From positions 30,699-73,679 of the forward strand of contig NZ_BLAD01000077.1 in NCBI RefSeq assembly GCF_009687845.1: 42,981 nucleotides of DNA. The letters are read 5' to 3'. The notes below the pieces were generated by a model, which saw only the letters and a program-made list of their open reading frames with translations, did not search any database and was not told the DNA's origin. Positions 32,003-39,943 of the stretch are shown piece after piece. This DNA is from Acrocarpospora corrugata. Its GTDB lineage: Bacteria; Actinomycetota; Actinomycetes; Streptosporangiales; Streptosporangiaceae. The position numbers and the translations under genes are program-made. Positions within the stretch are counted from its first letter, which is position 1; each line of letters begins with the position of its first letter.

Positions 32003-33297
32003 ACATCGGCACCATCTGCTCCGACCTGATCAGGATCGACACCACCAACGAAGGTGACAACCGGGGGCGGGGCGAGCGCGCCGCCGCCGAGTACGTCGCC
32101 ACCCTGCTCTCGGACTGCGGCGTCGAAGCCCAGATCCTGGAAAGCTCGAAAGGCCGCTCCAACGTGGTCGCCCGCGTCCCGGGGACGGGATCCGGTGATC
32201 CGTTCCTGATCCACGGGCACCTGGACGTGGTTCCCGCCGCCGCCGAAGACTGGGCGATCCACCCGTTCTCCGGCGAGATCGTGGACGGCGTCGTCTGGGG
32301 TCGCGGCGCGGTCGACATGAAGGGCACCTGCGCGATGACCCTCGCCATGGTGGCCGACTGGGCGCGCGCCGGGGTCCGCCCCGACCGCGACCTCGTCCTC
32401 GCCTTCACCGCCGACGAGGAAGCCACCGGCGAGTACGGCTCCTACTACCTGGCCCGACAGCATCCCGACCTGTTCACCGGCGTCCGCGAAGCGATCAGCG
32501 AGGACGGCGGCTACAGCGTCGTCCACGACGGCAAACGCCTCTACCCCGTCGCCGTCGGGGAGCAGGGCATGGCCTGGATGCGCCTGCGCGCCCGCGGCAT
32601 CGCCCAGCACGGCTCCCTCCGCGCCACCGACAACGCCGTCGCCGAGATCTGCCACGCGATGTCCCGCCTGGCCTCCCACGAATGGCCCCTGCAACTCACG
32701 CCCGGCGTGCGCAGCATGCTCGACGGCATCTCCGCCGCCCTCGGCCGCCCACTCGACCTCACCGACCTCGACGCAGAAGCAGAGCGCCTCGGCAAAGTCG
32801 GCGAACTCTTCAAACACGTCCTCCGCAACTCGGCCAACGTCACCATGCTCAACGCCGGCTACAAGGTCAACGTCATCCCCGGCTCCGCCGAAGCCCAGGT
32901 CGACGGCCGCTTCCTCCCCGGCTCCCGCGACGAATTCCTGACCACCATCGACAAACTCCTCGGCCCCAAAATCACCCGCGAATTCGTCTGCTTCGAAGAC
33001 GCCCCAGAAGCCGACCCTGGCGGCCCCACTTTCGACGCACTCTGCGCCTCCCTCATCGCCGAAGACCCCGAAGCCCTCCCCATCCCGTACGTCATGAGCG
33101 GCGGCACCGACGCCAAAGCCTTCAACGAACTATCCATCGTCACCTACGGCTTCGCCCCCTTGGCCCTCCCTGCCGACTTCGACTACAACGCCATGTTCCA
33201 CGGCATCAACGAACGCGTCCCCGTCAACGCCCTCGAATTCGGCGCCCGCGTCCTCGACCGCTTCTTCCGCCCATCCGCCCACGAGGGGCCGTCATGA
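31999..33297 (+). CDS. M20 family metallopeptidase/deacylase
   Basis: A 432-residue M20 hydrolase with HGHLDVVP, GRGAVDMKG and FTADEEATGE metal-site motifs, in the ArgE/DapE/ACY1-like group. Members cleave N-acyl amino acids or short peptides. It is distinct from the M20 protein at 2421-3761. It overlaps the ATPase gene by ATGA and its stop overlaps the start of a short downstream frame at 33294 in the same way. In this operon it would process an imported peptide or N-acyl compound. Confidence 0.9.
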   Translation: MNIGTICSDLIRIDTTNEGDNRGRGERAAAEYVATLLSDCGVEAQILESSKGRSNVVARVPGTGSGDPFLIHGHLDVVPAAAEDWAIHPFSGEIVDGVVWGRGAVDMKGTCAMTLAMVADWARAGVRPDRDLVLAFTADEEATGEYGSYYLARQHPDLFTGVREAISEDGGYSVVHDGKRLYPVAVGEQGMAWMRLRARGIAQHGSLRATDNAVAEICHAMSRLASHEWPLQLTPGVRSMLDGISAALGRPLDLTDLDAEAERLGKVGELFKHVLRNSANVTMLNAGYKVNVIPGSAEAQVDGRFLPGSRDEFLTTIDKLLGPKITREFVCFEDAPEADPGGPTFDALCASLIAEDPEALPIPYVMSGGTDAKAFNELSIVTYGFAPLALPADFDYNAMFHGINERVPVNALEFGARVLDRFFRPSAHEGPS

Positions 33298-33410
33298 CAA
33301 CGTGCCACGCCTGGCCGGGGGATCGGCTTGTCCGCGTCATGACGATTCGCTCCGCGCGGCTGGGGGATTGGCGCGTCCGCTCATCGGGTCAAGGGAGGTC
33401 CTCGTCGTGA
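33294..33410 (+). CDS. Short frame A in the repeat, 38 residues
   Basis: This frame starts at the ATG that overlaps the M20 stop (ATGA) and ends at TGA 33408-33410, overlapping the GTG of frame B. The peptide contains two related units, MTTCHAWPGDRLVR and MTIRSARLGDWRVR. No known family. It may be translated only to pass ribosomes to the HDAC gene, or it may be a by-product of repeat expansion. Confidence 0.3.
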   Translation: MTTCHAWPGDRLVRVMTIRSARLGDWRVRSSGQGRSSS

Positions 33411-33544
33411 CGATTCGCTACTCGGCTGGGGGATTGGCGCGTCCGCCCATCGGGCCAAGCGAGGTCGCGGTCATGACGACCAGCTACGCACGGCCGGGGG
33501 ATCGGCGATTGCGGCCATCTGGCCAAGAGGCGTTGGAGTCATGA
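33407..33544 (+). CDS. Short frame B in the repeat, 45 residues
   Basis: It starts at a GTG overlapping frame A's stop (GTGA) and ends at TGA 33542-33544, which overlaps the HDAC ATG (ATGA). It carries MTIRYSAGG and MTTSYARPGDRRLR units similar to frame A. Continuous 4-nt couplings from M20 through A and B to HDAC suggest a translational relay. No known family. Confidence 0.3.
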   Translation: MTIRYSAGGLARPPIGPSEVAVMTTSYARPGDRRLRPSGQEALES

Positions 33545-34596
33545 CGACGGCGATTTGGTCGCCCGAAACGCTGGCGCATATGCCGGGGGCGGAAATCTGG
33601 ATCGGTGTGCGGACGCCTGGGACCGAGGTCGCCGAACGGGTCACCGTGATCCGCGACACGCTGGCGGCGGACGGGATCCCGATCGTGGAGGCGGTCGCGC
33701 ATGACGACAAGGCCCTGCTCGCCGTTCACCGGCCGGAGTTCGTCGCGCACCTCCGGGAGATCTGGCAGAAGTGGGACGACGGCGGATACCACCCGGATTA
33801 CGGCGCTGACCGCGTCGTGCCCTACGTGTTCCCGACCGAGGCGATGCTCGCCGGAATGCCCGCCCACGACCCGGTCGCCACCCACGCCCGCGCCGGGCTC
33901 TACTGCTACGACACGATGACCCTGGTCGGCCCCGGCACCTGGCCGGCGGCCCGGGCCGCCGTCGACGCCGCGCTCACCGCCGCCGACCTGGTCGCCGCCG
34001 GCGAACGCGTGGCGTACGCGCTCTGCCGTCCCCCCGGCCACCACGCCACCCCCGCCGGCTACGGCGGCTCCTGCTACCTCAACAACGCCGCCATCGCCGC
34101 CCAAGCCCTCCGCGACCACGGCTACGCCAAAGTCGCGATCATCGACATCGACGCCCACCACGGCAACGGCACCCAGGCCATCTTCTGGAACCGCCCCGAC
34201 GTCTTCTATGGCTCCGCCCACATCGACCCCGCCGCAGGCTGGTTCCCCCACTATTTCGGCTTCGCCGACGAAACCGGTACCGGCCCCGCCCGCGGCACTA
34301 CCCTCAACATCCCTCTCGCCCCCGAATCCGCCGACCCCACCTGGCTCGCCGCCCTCACCCGCCTCCGCGACGCCACCGAATCCTTCGCCCCCGAAGCCCT
34401 GGTCGTCTCCCTCGGCGTAGACGCCGCCGCCGACGACCCAGAAAGCCCCCTCCGCATCACCCCCTCCGGCTACCACCAAACCGGCACAATCCTCGCCTCC
34501 CTCAACCTCCCCACCGTCGCCATCCAAGAGGGCGGCTACCACCTCCCCTCCCTAGGCACCCTGGTAACCGAAACCCTCCACGGCCTGTCCACCTGA
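33541..34596 (+). CDS. Class II HDAC-like deacetylase/acetylpolyamine amidohydrolase
   Basis: A 351-residue zinc deacetylase of the arginase-fold HDAC family. The tandem His are in RPPGHHA. The zinc ligands are in IIDIDAHHGNGTQ (Asp and His) and in the late SLGVDAAADDPES segment. EGGYHLP is the end motif. It probably removes acetyl or acyl groups from polyamines or other amines. As the last gene of a peptide/amine transporter operon with an M20 hydrolase, it likely acts on imported N-acyl compounds. Its start region is tandemly copied upstream and its 3' end downstream. Confidence 0.9.
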   Translation: MTTAIWSPETLAHMPGAEIWIGVRTPGTEVAERVTVIRDTLAADGIPIVEAVAHDDKALLAVHRPEFVAHLREIWQKWDDGGYHPDYGADRVVPYVFPTEAMLAGMPAHDPVATHARAGLYCYDTMTLVGPGTWPAARAAVDAALTAADLVAAGERVAYALCRPPGHHATPAGYGGSCYLNNAAIAAQALRDHGYAKVAIIDIDAHHGNGTQAIFWNRPDVFYGSAHIDPAAGWFPHYFGFADETGTGPARGTTLNIPLAPESADPTWLAALTRLRDATESFAPEALVVSLGVDAAADDPESPLRITPSGYHQTGTILASLNLPTVAIQEGGYHLPSLGTLVTETLHGLST

Positions 34597-34860
34597 CTGG
34601 CGCGCCGAATAGCCGCCCCTGTCGGCCCCACCGTCGCCGTCCAGGAGGGCGGCTACCACCTTCCCTCCCTGGGCACCCGAACCCTCCCGACCAGGGGCAC
34701 CTGACAATGGCGCCGGATAAGCGGCTCCTTCGGCCTCCCGGTCGTCGCCGTCCAGAGGGCCGGTGCTACTTCCCAGCCCTCGGGACCCTGGTCACCCGAA
34801 CTTCCCCGACGGATGTATCTGACACTGGCACCGGGTAGCGGCTCGTCTCCTTCTGCCGGG
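34508..34860 (+). repeat. Degenerate tandem copies of the HDAC gene 3' end
   Basis: The segment encoding the HDAC C-terminus (TVAIQEGGYHLPSLGTL...) plus about 25 nt after its stop is repeated twice more, aligned at 34513, 34630 and 34741 (periods 117 and 111 nt). The copies keep CGTCGCC(A/G)TCCA, GAGGGC and the CTGAC stop context, but carry substitutions and small deletions that break the frame. They are pseudo-copies and contain no intact gene, so 34597-34882 holds no other gene. Confidence 0.8.
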
Positions 34861-34882
34861 CGCCTTTGGATACCGTTCAGTC

Positions 34883-35719
34883 ATGGAAATTCAGCGGTAC
34901 GTGGCGTTCAGCAGTGATCCTGCGGGCGGGAATCCGGCCGGTGTCGTGCTGGACGCCGCGGGACTCGATGATTCCGTGATGTTGGCGACAGCCGAGGAAG
35001 TCGGCTATTCCGAGACCGCGTTCGTGTCGGCCCGCGCGGACGGAAGTTTTGACGTCAGGTATTTCAGTCCGCTCATCGAAGTGCCTTTCTGCGGCCACGC
35101 GACGATCGCGACAGCAGTGGCTTACGCGGACCGGCATGGAGTGGGAGAGCTGTTGTTCCACACCAAAGCCGGTCCTGTATCCGTTCGGACCACGCGAACG
35201 GCAGACGATTCGATCGCGGCCACGCTGGTAAGCGTTCCGCCCCGATCCGTGCCGATCACTCCAGCGGATCTGATCGAACTCCTCGCCGCGCTCCGGTGGA
35301 CCGCCGACGACCTCGACCCCGCATTCCCGCCCCGCGCTGCTTTCGCCGGCGCCTGGCACCCGATCATCGCAGCCGCCACCCGAACCCGCCTGGCGGACCT
35401 CGCCTACGACATGCCCGCCCTCACCGAGCTGATGCTGCGCAACGACTGGACCACCATCGACCTGGTGTGGCGAGAATCCCCATCGACCTACCACGTCCGC
35501 AACCCGTTCCCACCCGGCGGCGTCACAGAGGACCCAGCCACCGGAGCAGCCGCCGCCGCCCTCGGCGGCTACTTGCGAGAAACAGGACTCGTACAACCCC
35601 CCACAACTCTGACCATCCACCAAGGCCATGACATGGGCCGCCCCAGCACCATCACCGTGACCGTCCCCACCGACCCCAGCACTGGCATCGCCGTCTCCGG
35701 AGCAGCCGTCAAGATCTGA
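34883..35719 (+). CDS. PhzF family isomerase/epimerase-like protein
   Basis: A 278-residue protein of the PhzF/diaminopimelate-epimerase fold with two similar lobes. The N-terminal FSSDPAGGNPAGVVLD, the catalytic Glu in YSETAFV, the FCGHAT loop and the EDPATGAAAAALGGYL loop are present. PhzF itself isomerises DHHA in phenazine synthesis, but no other phenazine genes are here, so the function is open. ATG 34883 follows a short AT-richer stretch with GATACCGTTCAG. It stands alone between the HDAC repeat and the IS607-type element. Confidence 0.9.
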   Translation: MEIQRYVAFSSDPAGGNPAGVVLDAAGLDDSVMLATAEEVGYSETAFVSARADGSFDVRYFSPLIEVPFCGHATIATAVAYADRHGVGELLFHTKAGPVSVRTTRTADDSIAATLVSVPPRSVPITPADLIELLAALRWTADDLDPAFPPRAAFAGAWHPIIAAATRTRLADLAYDMPALTELMLRNDWTTIDLVWRESPSTYHVRNPFPPGGVTEDPATGAAAAALGGYLRETGLVQPPTTLTIHQGHDMGRPSTITVTVPTDPSTGIAVSGAAVKI

Positions 35720-35759
35720 CTCCAGCCGCACCGTTCGGAGAATCTCAGTGATCTTCATT

Positions 35760-35960
35760 CCTGATTCACCGGCAGCTGCCCCGGCGGACCGGGGTCTTAC
35801 ATTGCCTCCACAGGCGTTTAGCGTCTCCGGGGAACTGCCCGGCGACGTCGATTAAGCTGCTTGCTGCTCGAGGTTCATCGCGGCCAGCAGGTTCCGGGCA
35901 GCGTTGACGTCCCGGTCATGCTCGAGCCCGCAGCCACATATCCATGCGCGGTCGGTGAGC
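35760..35960 (-). ncRNA. Candidate omega (guide) RNA region at the tnpB 3' end
   Basis: TnpB genes usually encode a guide RNA overlapping and following their 3' end. Here, after the tnpB stop on the minus strand, two hairpins are seen: CCGGGCAGTTCCCCGG (35827-35842) and CCCCGG-TCCG-CCGGGG (35779-35794). Next to them is the 10-bp palindrome GGCAGCTGCC (35771-35780). The exact right end of the element was not determined. Confidence 0.3.
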
Positions 35961-37076
35961 GTCAGACCGATGTTGACCGCACCGCAGCCGCCACACAGGC
36001 GCGACGACGGGAACCAGCGGTCGGCCGCCCACACGCTCGAGCCGTACCAAGCGCTCTTGTACTCGAGGTGGCGGAAGAACTCCCCGAACCCGAGGTCGCT
36101 GATCGCGTCTGCGGTTCTTGACCATTCCGGCGACGTTCAGGGTTTCCACGGCGATGGCCCGCTTGGTTCTCGCGAGCCTCGTCGTGGTCTTGTGCAGGAA
36201 GTCGCCCCGCTGGCTGGCGATCTCGAGGTGGACTTTCCCGAGCCGCTTCACGGCTTCGGCCCGATTGCTGGAGCCGTGGGCCTTTCTCGAGAGAGCCTTG
36301 TTCGCCTTCCGCAGCTTCCGCAACGCGGTCTTGAGCGGCTTGGGCGCGTAGATCTCGGTAACGGTCCCGTCGTCATCCACGATCGTGGCGAACCTCTTCA
36401 CGCCCACGTCGATGCCGCATGCGGGTGCATCACTCGCGACCGTGCGCCGCCGGCCGATGTCACTGCGGTCGATCTCAAGCTGGAAGGACACCCACCAACG
36501 GCCCGCGACCTCCTTGACGGTGGCACCCAGCAGCCGAGCCCGTCCGTCCGCGATGCGCCCGGTCAGCCACGACATGCCCTCCAGGGCGCGGACCTTGCCG
36601 ATTCCCGGCAGGCGGACAAGCCGGTCCGATTCGGGACGGGCGCGGTCCGCGTCGTACCGGAACCTCGAGCCGTGCTTGCGCTTGCGCCAGTCCGGGAACC
36701 CGGCCTTCTTGCCTTTGCGCTTTCCGTTCCTGGAGTCGAAGAAGTTCTTGAACCCGGCAGCGCGGACCCGGCACGCCTCCTTCGGCACCCTGGAGGACAA
36801 GCCCTCATCGAGAAACCACGGGTAACGGTCTGGGTGAGCGGCCCGCCACGCCCGTTCGAGCGCGGGGGCCGACCACGGAACCGGCGCCAGGTCCTTGTCG
36901 GCCACGCCGTAGGACTTCTCAGCTTCCCGCTGGTCGAGAGCGGCCTTGACCCTCTCCAGGCAGAAGTTCTCCACCACCCGCGACAGTCCGGCGTGCCGGC
37001 CGAGCCGTCGCCGCTGTTCGGGCGTCGGCGCGAGTGCCACACGGAAACCCTGACGGAGACTCTGGCGATCGCTCAC
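35852..37076 (-). pseudogene. tnpB: tnpB-like RNA-guided nuclease gene, frameshifted
   Basis: A TnpB of about 400 residues broken by one frameshift. The first frame (37076 to about 36110) holds the N-terminal helical region, the RuvC-I Asp in GIDVGVKRFAT and the RuvC-II Glu in AVETLNVAGMVKNR. After NR the frame changes by a small deletion. The rest, AISDLGFGEFFRHLEYKSAW through the zinc ribbon CGGCGAVN and CGCG to the last catalytic Asp in HDRDVNAARNL, is in another frame ending at 35852. All three catalytic acids are present but are split. GTG 37076 overlaps the tnpA stop (GTGA), the usual IS607-type order. Confidence 0.8.
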
Positions 37077-37670
37077 GTCGCCTCCCGGGCGGCATCCAGG
37101 GCGGCTTTGGCTCGCCGGGAAGCGGAGCGGTGGCCGTACAGGCGGGCGCAGAAGGAGGTGAGGATCTCGGTCATATCCCGCACTAGATCATTGTCAACCT
37201 CGGCGTCGTCGATGACGACGATGCGGCGGCCGGTCGCCGCCAGGGCTGCCGACAGGTGCTCGATCCCGAACCGGGTGAGCCGGTCACGATGCTCGACCAC
37301 GATCACCGACACCAACGGGTCACCCAGCAGGCGGGCCAGCTTCGCCCGCTTGCCGTTCAGGCCGGAGCCGACCTCGGTCACGACTTCGGCGATCGTCAAT
37401 CCCCATGCCGGTGGCGGCGGTGACGACTCGCCCGGCTTGCCGCTCAAGGTCGCCCTTCTGGTCGGCGCTGGAGACGCGGCAGTACGCCACGGTCCGGCCC
37501 TGTCCGTCGGCGGCCTGCTCGAGCACGAGATACCGGCCCGTGGCGGTCTTGACCACCGGGACCGGCATCGTCCCGTTCTTCGCCCACTGCCAGGCGGTCT
37601 GGTGGTGGACGCCATTCCGCCGCCCACTCGGAGAGCTTCCCATGCTGATGATCGAAGATGAAAACTGAAG
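37073..37670 (-). pseudogene. tnpA: IS607-type serine recombinase gene tnpA, frameshifted
   Basis: A MerR-like helix-turn-helix (NGVHHQTAWQWAKNGTMPVP) is followed by the serine recombinase start YCRVSSADQKGDLERQ, then in a second frame by VVTEVGSGLNGKRAKL and VEHRDRLTRFG, which complete the resolvase core. One shift lies at about 37397-37404, where one extra base falls after ATGMG. A second shift near 37620 puts the start KLSEWAA in another frame. The serine nucleophile is kept, but no intact protein can be made. Confidence 0.75.
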
Positions 37671-37718
37671 AACGCTGATGATTTCACTAACAGCAGACAA
37701 CCACTCGACCTCTGCTGT

Positions 37719-37787
37719 GAAGCCGAGCGCGCCAGTGGGGCCGACGTGGTCGTGGGGCCGAGCGTGCTGTGGAGCCGAGCGGTGGTT
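37719..37787. repeat. Four tandem copies of a 17-nt motif
   Basis: Units of 18, 17, 17 and 17 nt begin at 37719, 37737, 37754 and 37771, each with the core G(A/G)(A/G)GCCGA(G)CG. They sit just beyond the tnpA start, near the presumed left end of the IS607-type element. No coding frame fits them. Confidence 0.55.
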
Positions 37788-38144
37788 GCTGCGTGGATCG
37801 CCCTAAACCGCCCGCCTTTCAAGGCTGCTCTGCTTGGCGGAGAGGCGGGATTGGTCGGCGTCCCGCAGGCTCAGCTTGCCGTGCCGGAGATTCCCTCGAT
37901 ATCCGGCGGTGTGGCTGTCGTGAACCCCCCGCTACGGACGCGGGCACTCGAACTGCTTAGAACTCCTCGCGGGAGGGGTCGCGCTTCCTGGGCGCCGGTG
38001 CGTGAGGACTATTACCTGCGTGAACGTCGCCGGACACGGTGAGTAGCCCGGCGGCCGGCTCATTAGCCACGAGTTTCAGCGAGCGCGCTTGGGTTCCCCT
38101 GGCGAGAGGCGCAGGCCGTTTACATTCCGGGGTTGTGTAGCCGG
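37788..38144. other. Gene-poor stretch, possible second tnpB relic
   Basis: No convincing gene. On the minus strand a frame ending at TAA 37957-37959 has the tail LTVSGDVHAGNS...APRKRDPSREEF. Its GDV...KR.P..E pattern loosely resembles the disordered C-terminal tails of actinobacterial TnpB proteins. It could be a fragment of an older IS200/IS605 or IS607 copy. The evidence is weak. Confidence 0.2.
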
Positions 38145-38999
38145 TTATGAGGTCTTTGTGGTTAGCCATTTTTCGTGGGCGGTCCAGAGGCGGGGCCAGA
38201 GGTGGGTGAGTTCCTGGCGGGTGATGGTGAGGCCGAAGATGTCGGCCAGGGCTTCGGAGAAGTCTGTTTCGCGGTCGAGGAGGGTGGTGGTGTCGTGGTG
38301 GCCGAGGCGGCGGAGGGAGAGGCCGGTGAGGGTGTCGATGCCGTTGGGGTCGCGGCGTTGGATTGCGCTGGTGCGGACGAAGGAGGAGTCGGGGGAGGTG
38401 CTGAGGTGTTTGTGCATGTTTTCGAAGGTGTCCATGGTGACGGGGCCAGGGCGGAGGTCCATGCCGTGGAAGCTGCCGCGGGGGTCGTGGTCGAGGCGCC
38501 AGCCGCCGGGTTCGGCTTCGGAGGGGCGTAAGCCGTATACGAACGGGCCCTGGTGGTAGGTGCCGGGGATGAGGGGGATGGGGTCGTGGATGGCGTCGCC
38601 CAGGCCCGCGTCGACCAGCCATTCGCCGGTGGGGTTGTCGGGGGTGGGCAGGCCGGTGACCGTGAGGACCAGGTGGTTGCCGATGGAGCCGGCGGGTGAG
38701 GCGGGGGAGCCCTGGACGCTGCCGAAGTGGCGGGTGACCTGGTAGCCGAGGGCGTTCAGTAATGCGGAGAACGCGCCGTTGAGGTGGAAGCAGTAGCCGC
38801 CGCGGCCGGCGACGATGCGTCCGGCCGATTCGGCCGGGTCCACGGTGGTGGGCTGGTCGAGCCAGATCGCCAGGTTCTCGTAAGCCACTCGCTCGACATG
38901 GGCGCGCTGCAGCGAGAAGAGACCGGCCACGCTCGGCGGGCCGTCGTGGAGCAACCGCAGCCGTCGCAAATACCCCTCAACATCGATCACAACCAACAC
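38145..38999 (-). CDS. nat: Arylamine N-acetyltransferase
   Basis: A 284-residue NAT that transfers acetyl (or other acyl) groups from CoA to arylamines and hydrazines. The Cys-His-Asp triad is visible as GRGGYCFHLN, GNHLVLTV and LVDAGLG, and RVAYENLAIWL is the N-terminal family signature. The start is GTG 38999 with GGAGG 5 nt upstream; the frame is open to 39077 without support. Divergent from the response regulator, 100 nt away. Confidence 0.93.
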   Translation of the reverse strand: MLVVIDVEGYLRRLRLLHDGPPSVAGLFSLQRAHVERVAYENLAIWLDQPTTVDPAESAGRIVAGRGGYCFHLNGAFSALLNALGYQVTRHFGSVQGSPASPAGSIGNHLVLTVTGLPTPDNPTGEWLVDAGLGDAIHDPIPLIPGTYHQGPFVYGLRPSEAEPGGWRLDHDPRGSFHGMDLRPGPVTMDTFENMHKHLSTSPDSSFVRTSAIQRRDPNGIDTLTGLSLRRLGHHDTTTLLDRETDFSEALADIFGLTITRQELTHLWPRLWTAHEKWLTTKTS

Positions 39000-39099
39000 G
39001 GTAACCTCCGCCACCGACAATCTCGCGAGCGGGCCGCGTGCACCATTTCTGCACATAGGTGGGTAACTCCTCTGCACGTCAGGCCTCTACGCTGCCGAC

Positions 39100-39789
39100 A
39101 TGGCATCTCCTCAGCAACGACGGGTCCTCCTGGTCGAGGATGACGAGACCATCGCGAAGGCGGTACTGAACCGGCTGGTGGCGGAGGGGTTCGAGGTGCG
39201 GGTCGCGAGCGATGGCGAGGGTGCGCTCGCGGCCTATGCGAAGTCGGAGCCCGATCTGGTGGTGCTCGATCGGCTGCTGCCGGGGCTGGACGGGCTGGAG
39301 GTCTGCCGGCGGATGCAGGCGGCCCGGCCGGTGCCGGTGCTGATGCTCACCGCGCTCGCGGAGGAGACCGATGTGCTGGTGGGGCTCGGGGTGGGGGCCG
39401 ACGACTACATCACCAAGCCGTTCAGCATGCGGGAACTGGTCGCCAGGATTCACGCGCTGCTGCGGCGGGTCGAGCGGGCCAGCCAGCTCGCGGCCGAGGA
39501 CACCGTGATCAGGGTCGGCCCGGTGGAGATCAACACCGCCGAGCGGCGGGTGTTCGTCCGGGGGGTCGAGGCGCAGCTCACGCGGACCGAGTTCGACCTG
39601 CTCAGAAGGCTGGCAGAACGGCCGGGGCAGGTGTTCGAGCGGGAACGCCTGCTGTCGGACATCTGGGGGTTCTCCGAGGCGGCGGCCACCCGGACGGTGG
39701 ACAGTCATGTCCGGGCGTTACGCCGAAAGCTCGGTTCCGAGGTGGTCAGGACGGTGCACGGCATCGGGTACGCCCTGGTTCGCCCATGA
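39100..39789 (+). CDS. OmpR/PhoB family response regulator
   Basis: A 229-residue two-domain regulator. The receiver domain (about 8-120) has the acidic pair EDDE, the phospho-acceptor Asp in VVLDRLLPG and the Lys in TKPF. The winged-helix DNA-binding domain (about 135-227) has LTRTEFDLLRRL and TVDSHVRALRRKLG. No Shine-Dalgarno precedes ATG 39100, so it may be leaderless. The histidine kinase gene follows after 154 nt. Confidence 0.95.
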   Translation: MASPQQRRVLLVEDDETIAKAVLNRLVAEGFEVRVASDGEGALAAYAKSEPDLVVLDRLLPGLDGLEVCRRMQAARPVPVLMLTALAEETDVLVGLGVGADDYITKPFSMRELVARIHALLRRVERASQLAAEDTVIRVGPVEINTAERRVFVRGVEAQLTRTEFDLLRRLAERPGQVFERERLLSDIWGFSEAAATRTVDSHVRALRRKLGSEVVRTVHGIGYALVRP

Positions 39790-39943
39790 TTTCGGTGAAC
39801 TTTTCCCGGCGGACCAGGGTCCAACCGGTCATGCATGGCATCGGATCCCCGGTCTGGCTGGCCGGATTCGCACCGGCCAGCGGACCAAGCTTGATCGGGC
39901 CGGACCCCGGTATCGGGCCGGACTTCAGTGCGTCGGCCCGCCG

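Larger units (their letters stand above)
33291..33544 (+). repeat. Degenerate tandem repeat of a stop/start junction
   Basis: Four units, each opening with GTC(A/G)TGAC(G/A)A and carrying a GG(C/T)(C/T)GGGGGAT(C/T)GGC core, start at 33291, about 33336, about 33404 and about 33470. Full units are 66-68 nt and the first is 45 nt. A fifth GTCATGACGA (33538) is the true start of the HDAC gene. The array therefore duplicates the translation-initiation region of the gene it precedes. Confidence 0.8.
35760..37700 (-). mobile_element. Decayed IS607-family insertion sequence
   Basis: The pair tnpA (serine recombinase) and tnpB in one orientation with a GTGA overlap defines an IS607-type element. Both genes are frameshifted, so it cannot move by itself. 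IS607 elements lack terminal inverted repeats, so the ends given are approximate. It lies between the PhzF-like gene and the arylamine N-acetyltransferase gene. Confidence 0.7.

Noticed and set aside
33291-33544. CRISPR-like array
   Set aside because: Units are contiguous, degenerate and start/stop-linked, with no constant repeat and variable spacer pattern and no cas genes.
34883-35719. Part of a phenazine biosynthesis cluster
   Set aside because: Only a PhzF-family protein is present; this family is widespread outside phenazine pathways and no other phz gene is nearby.
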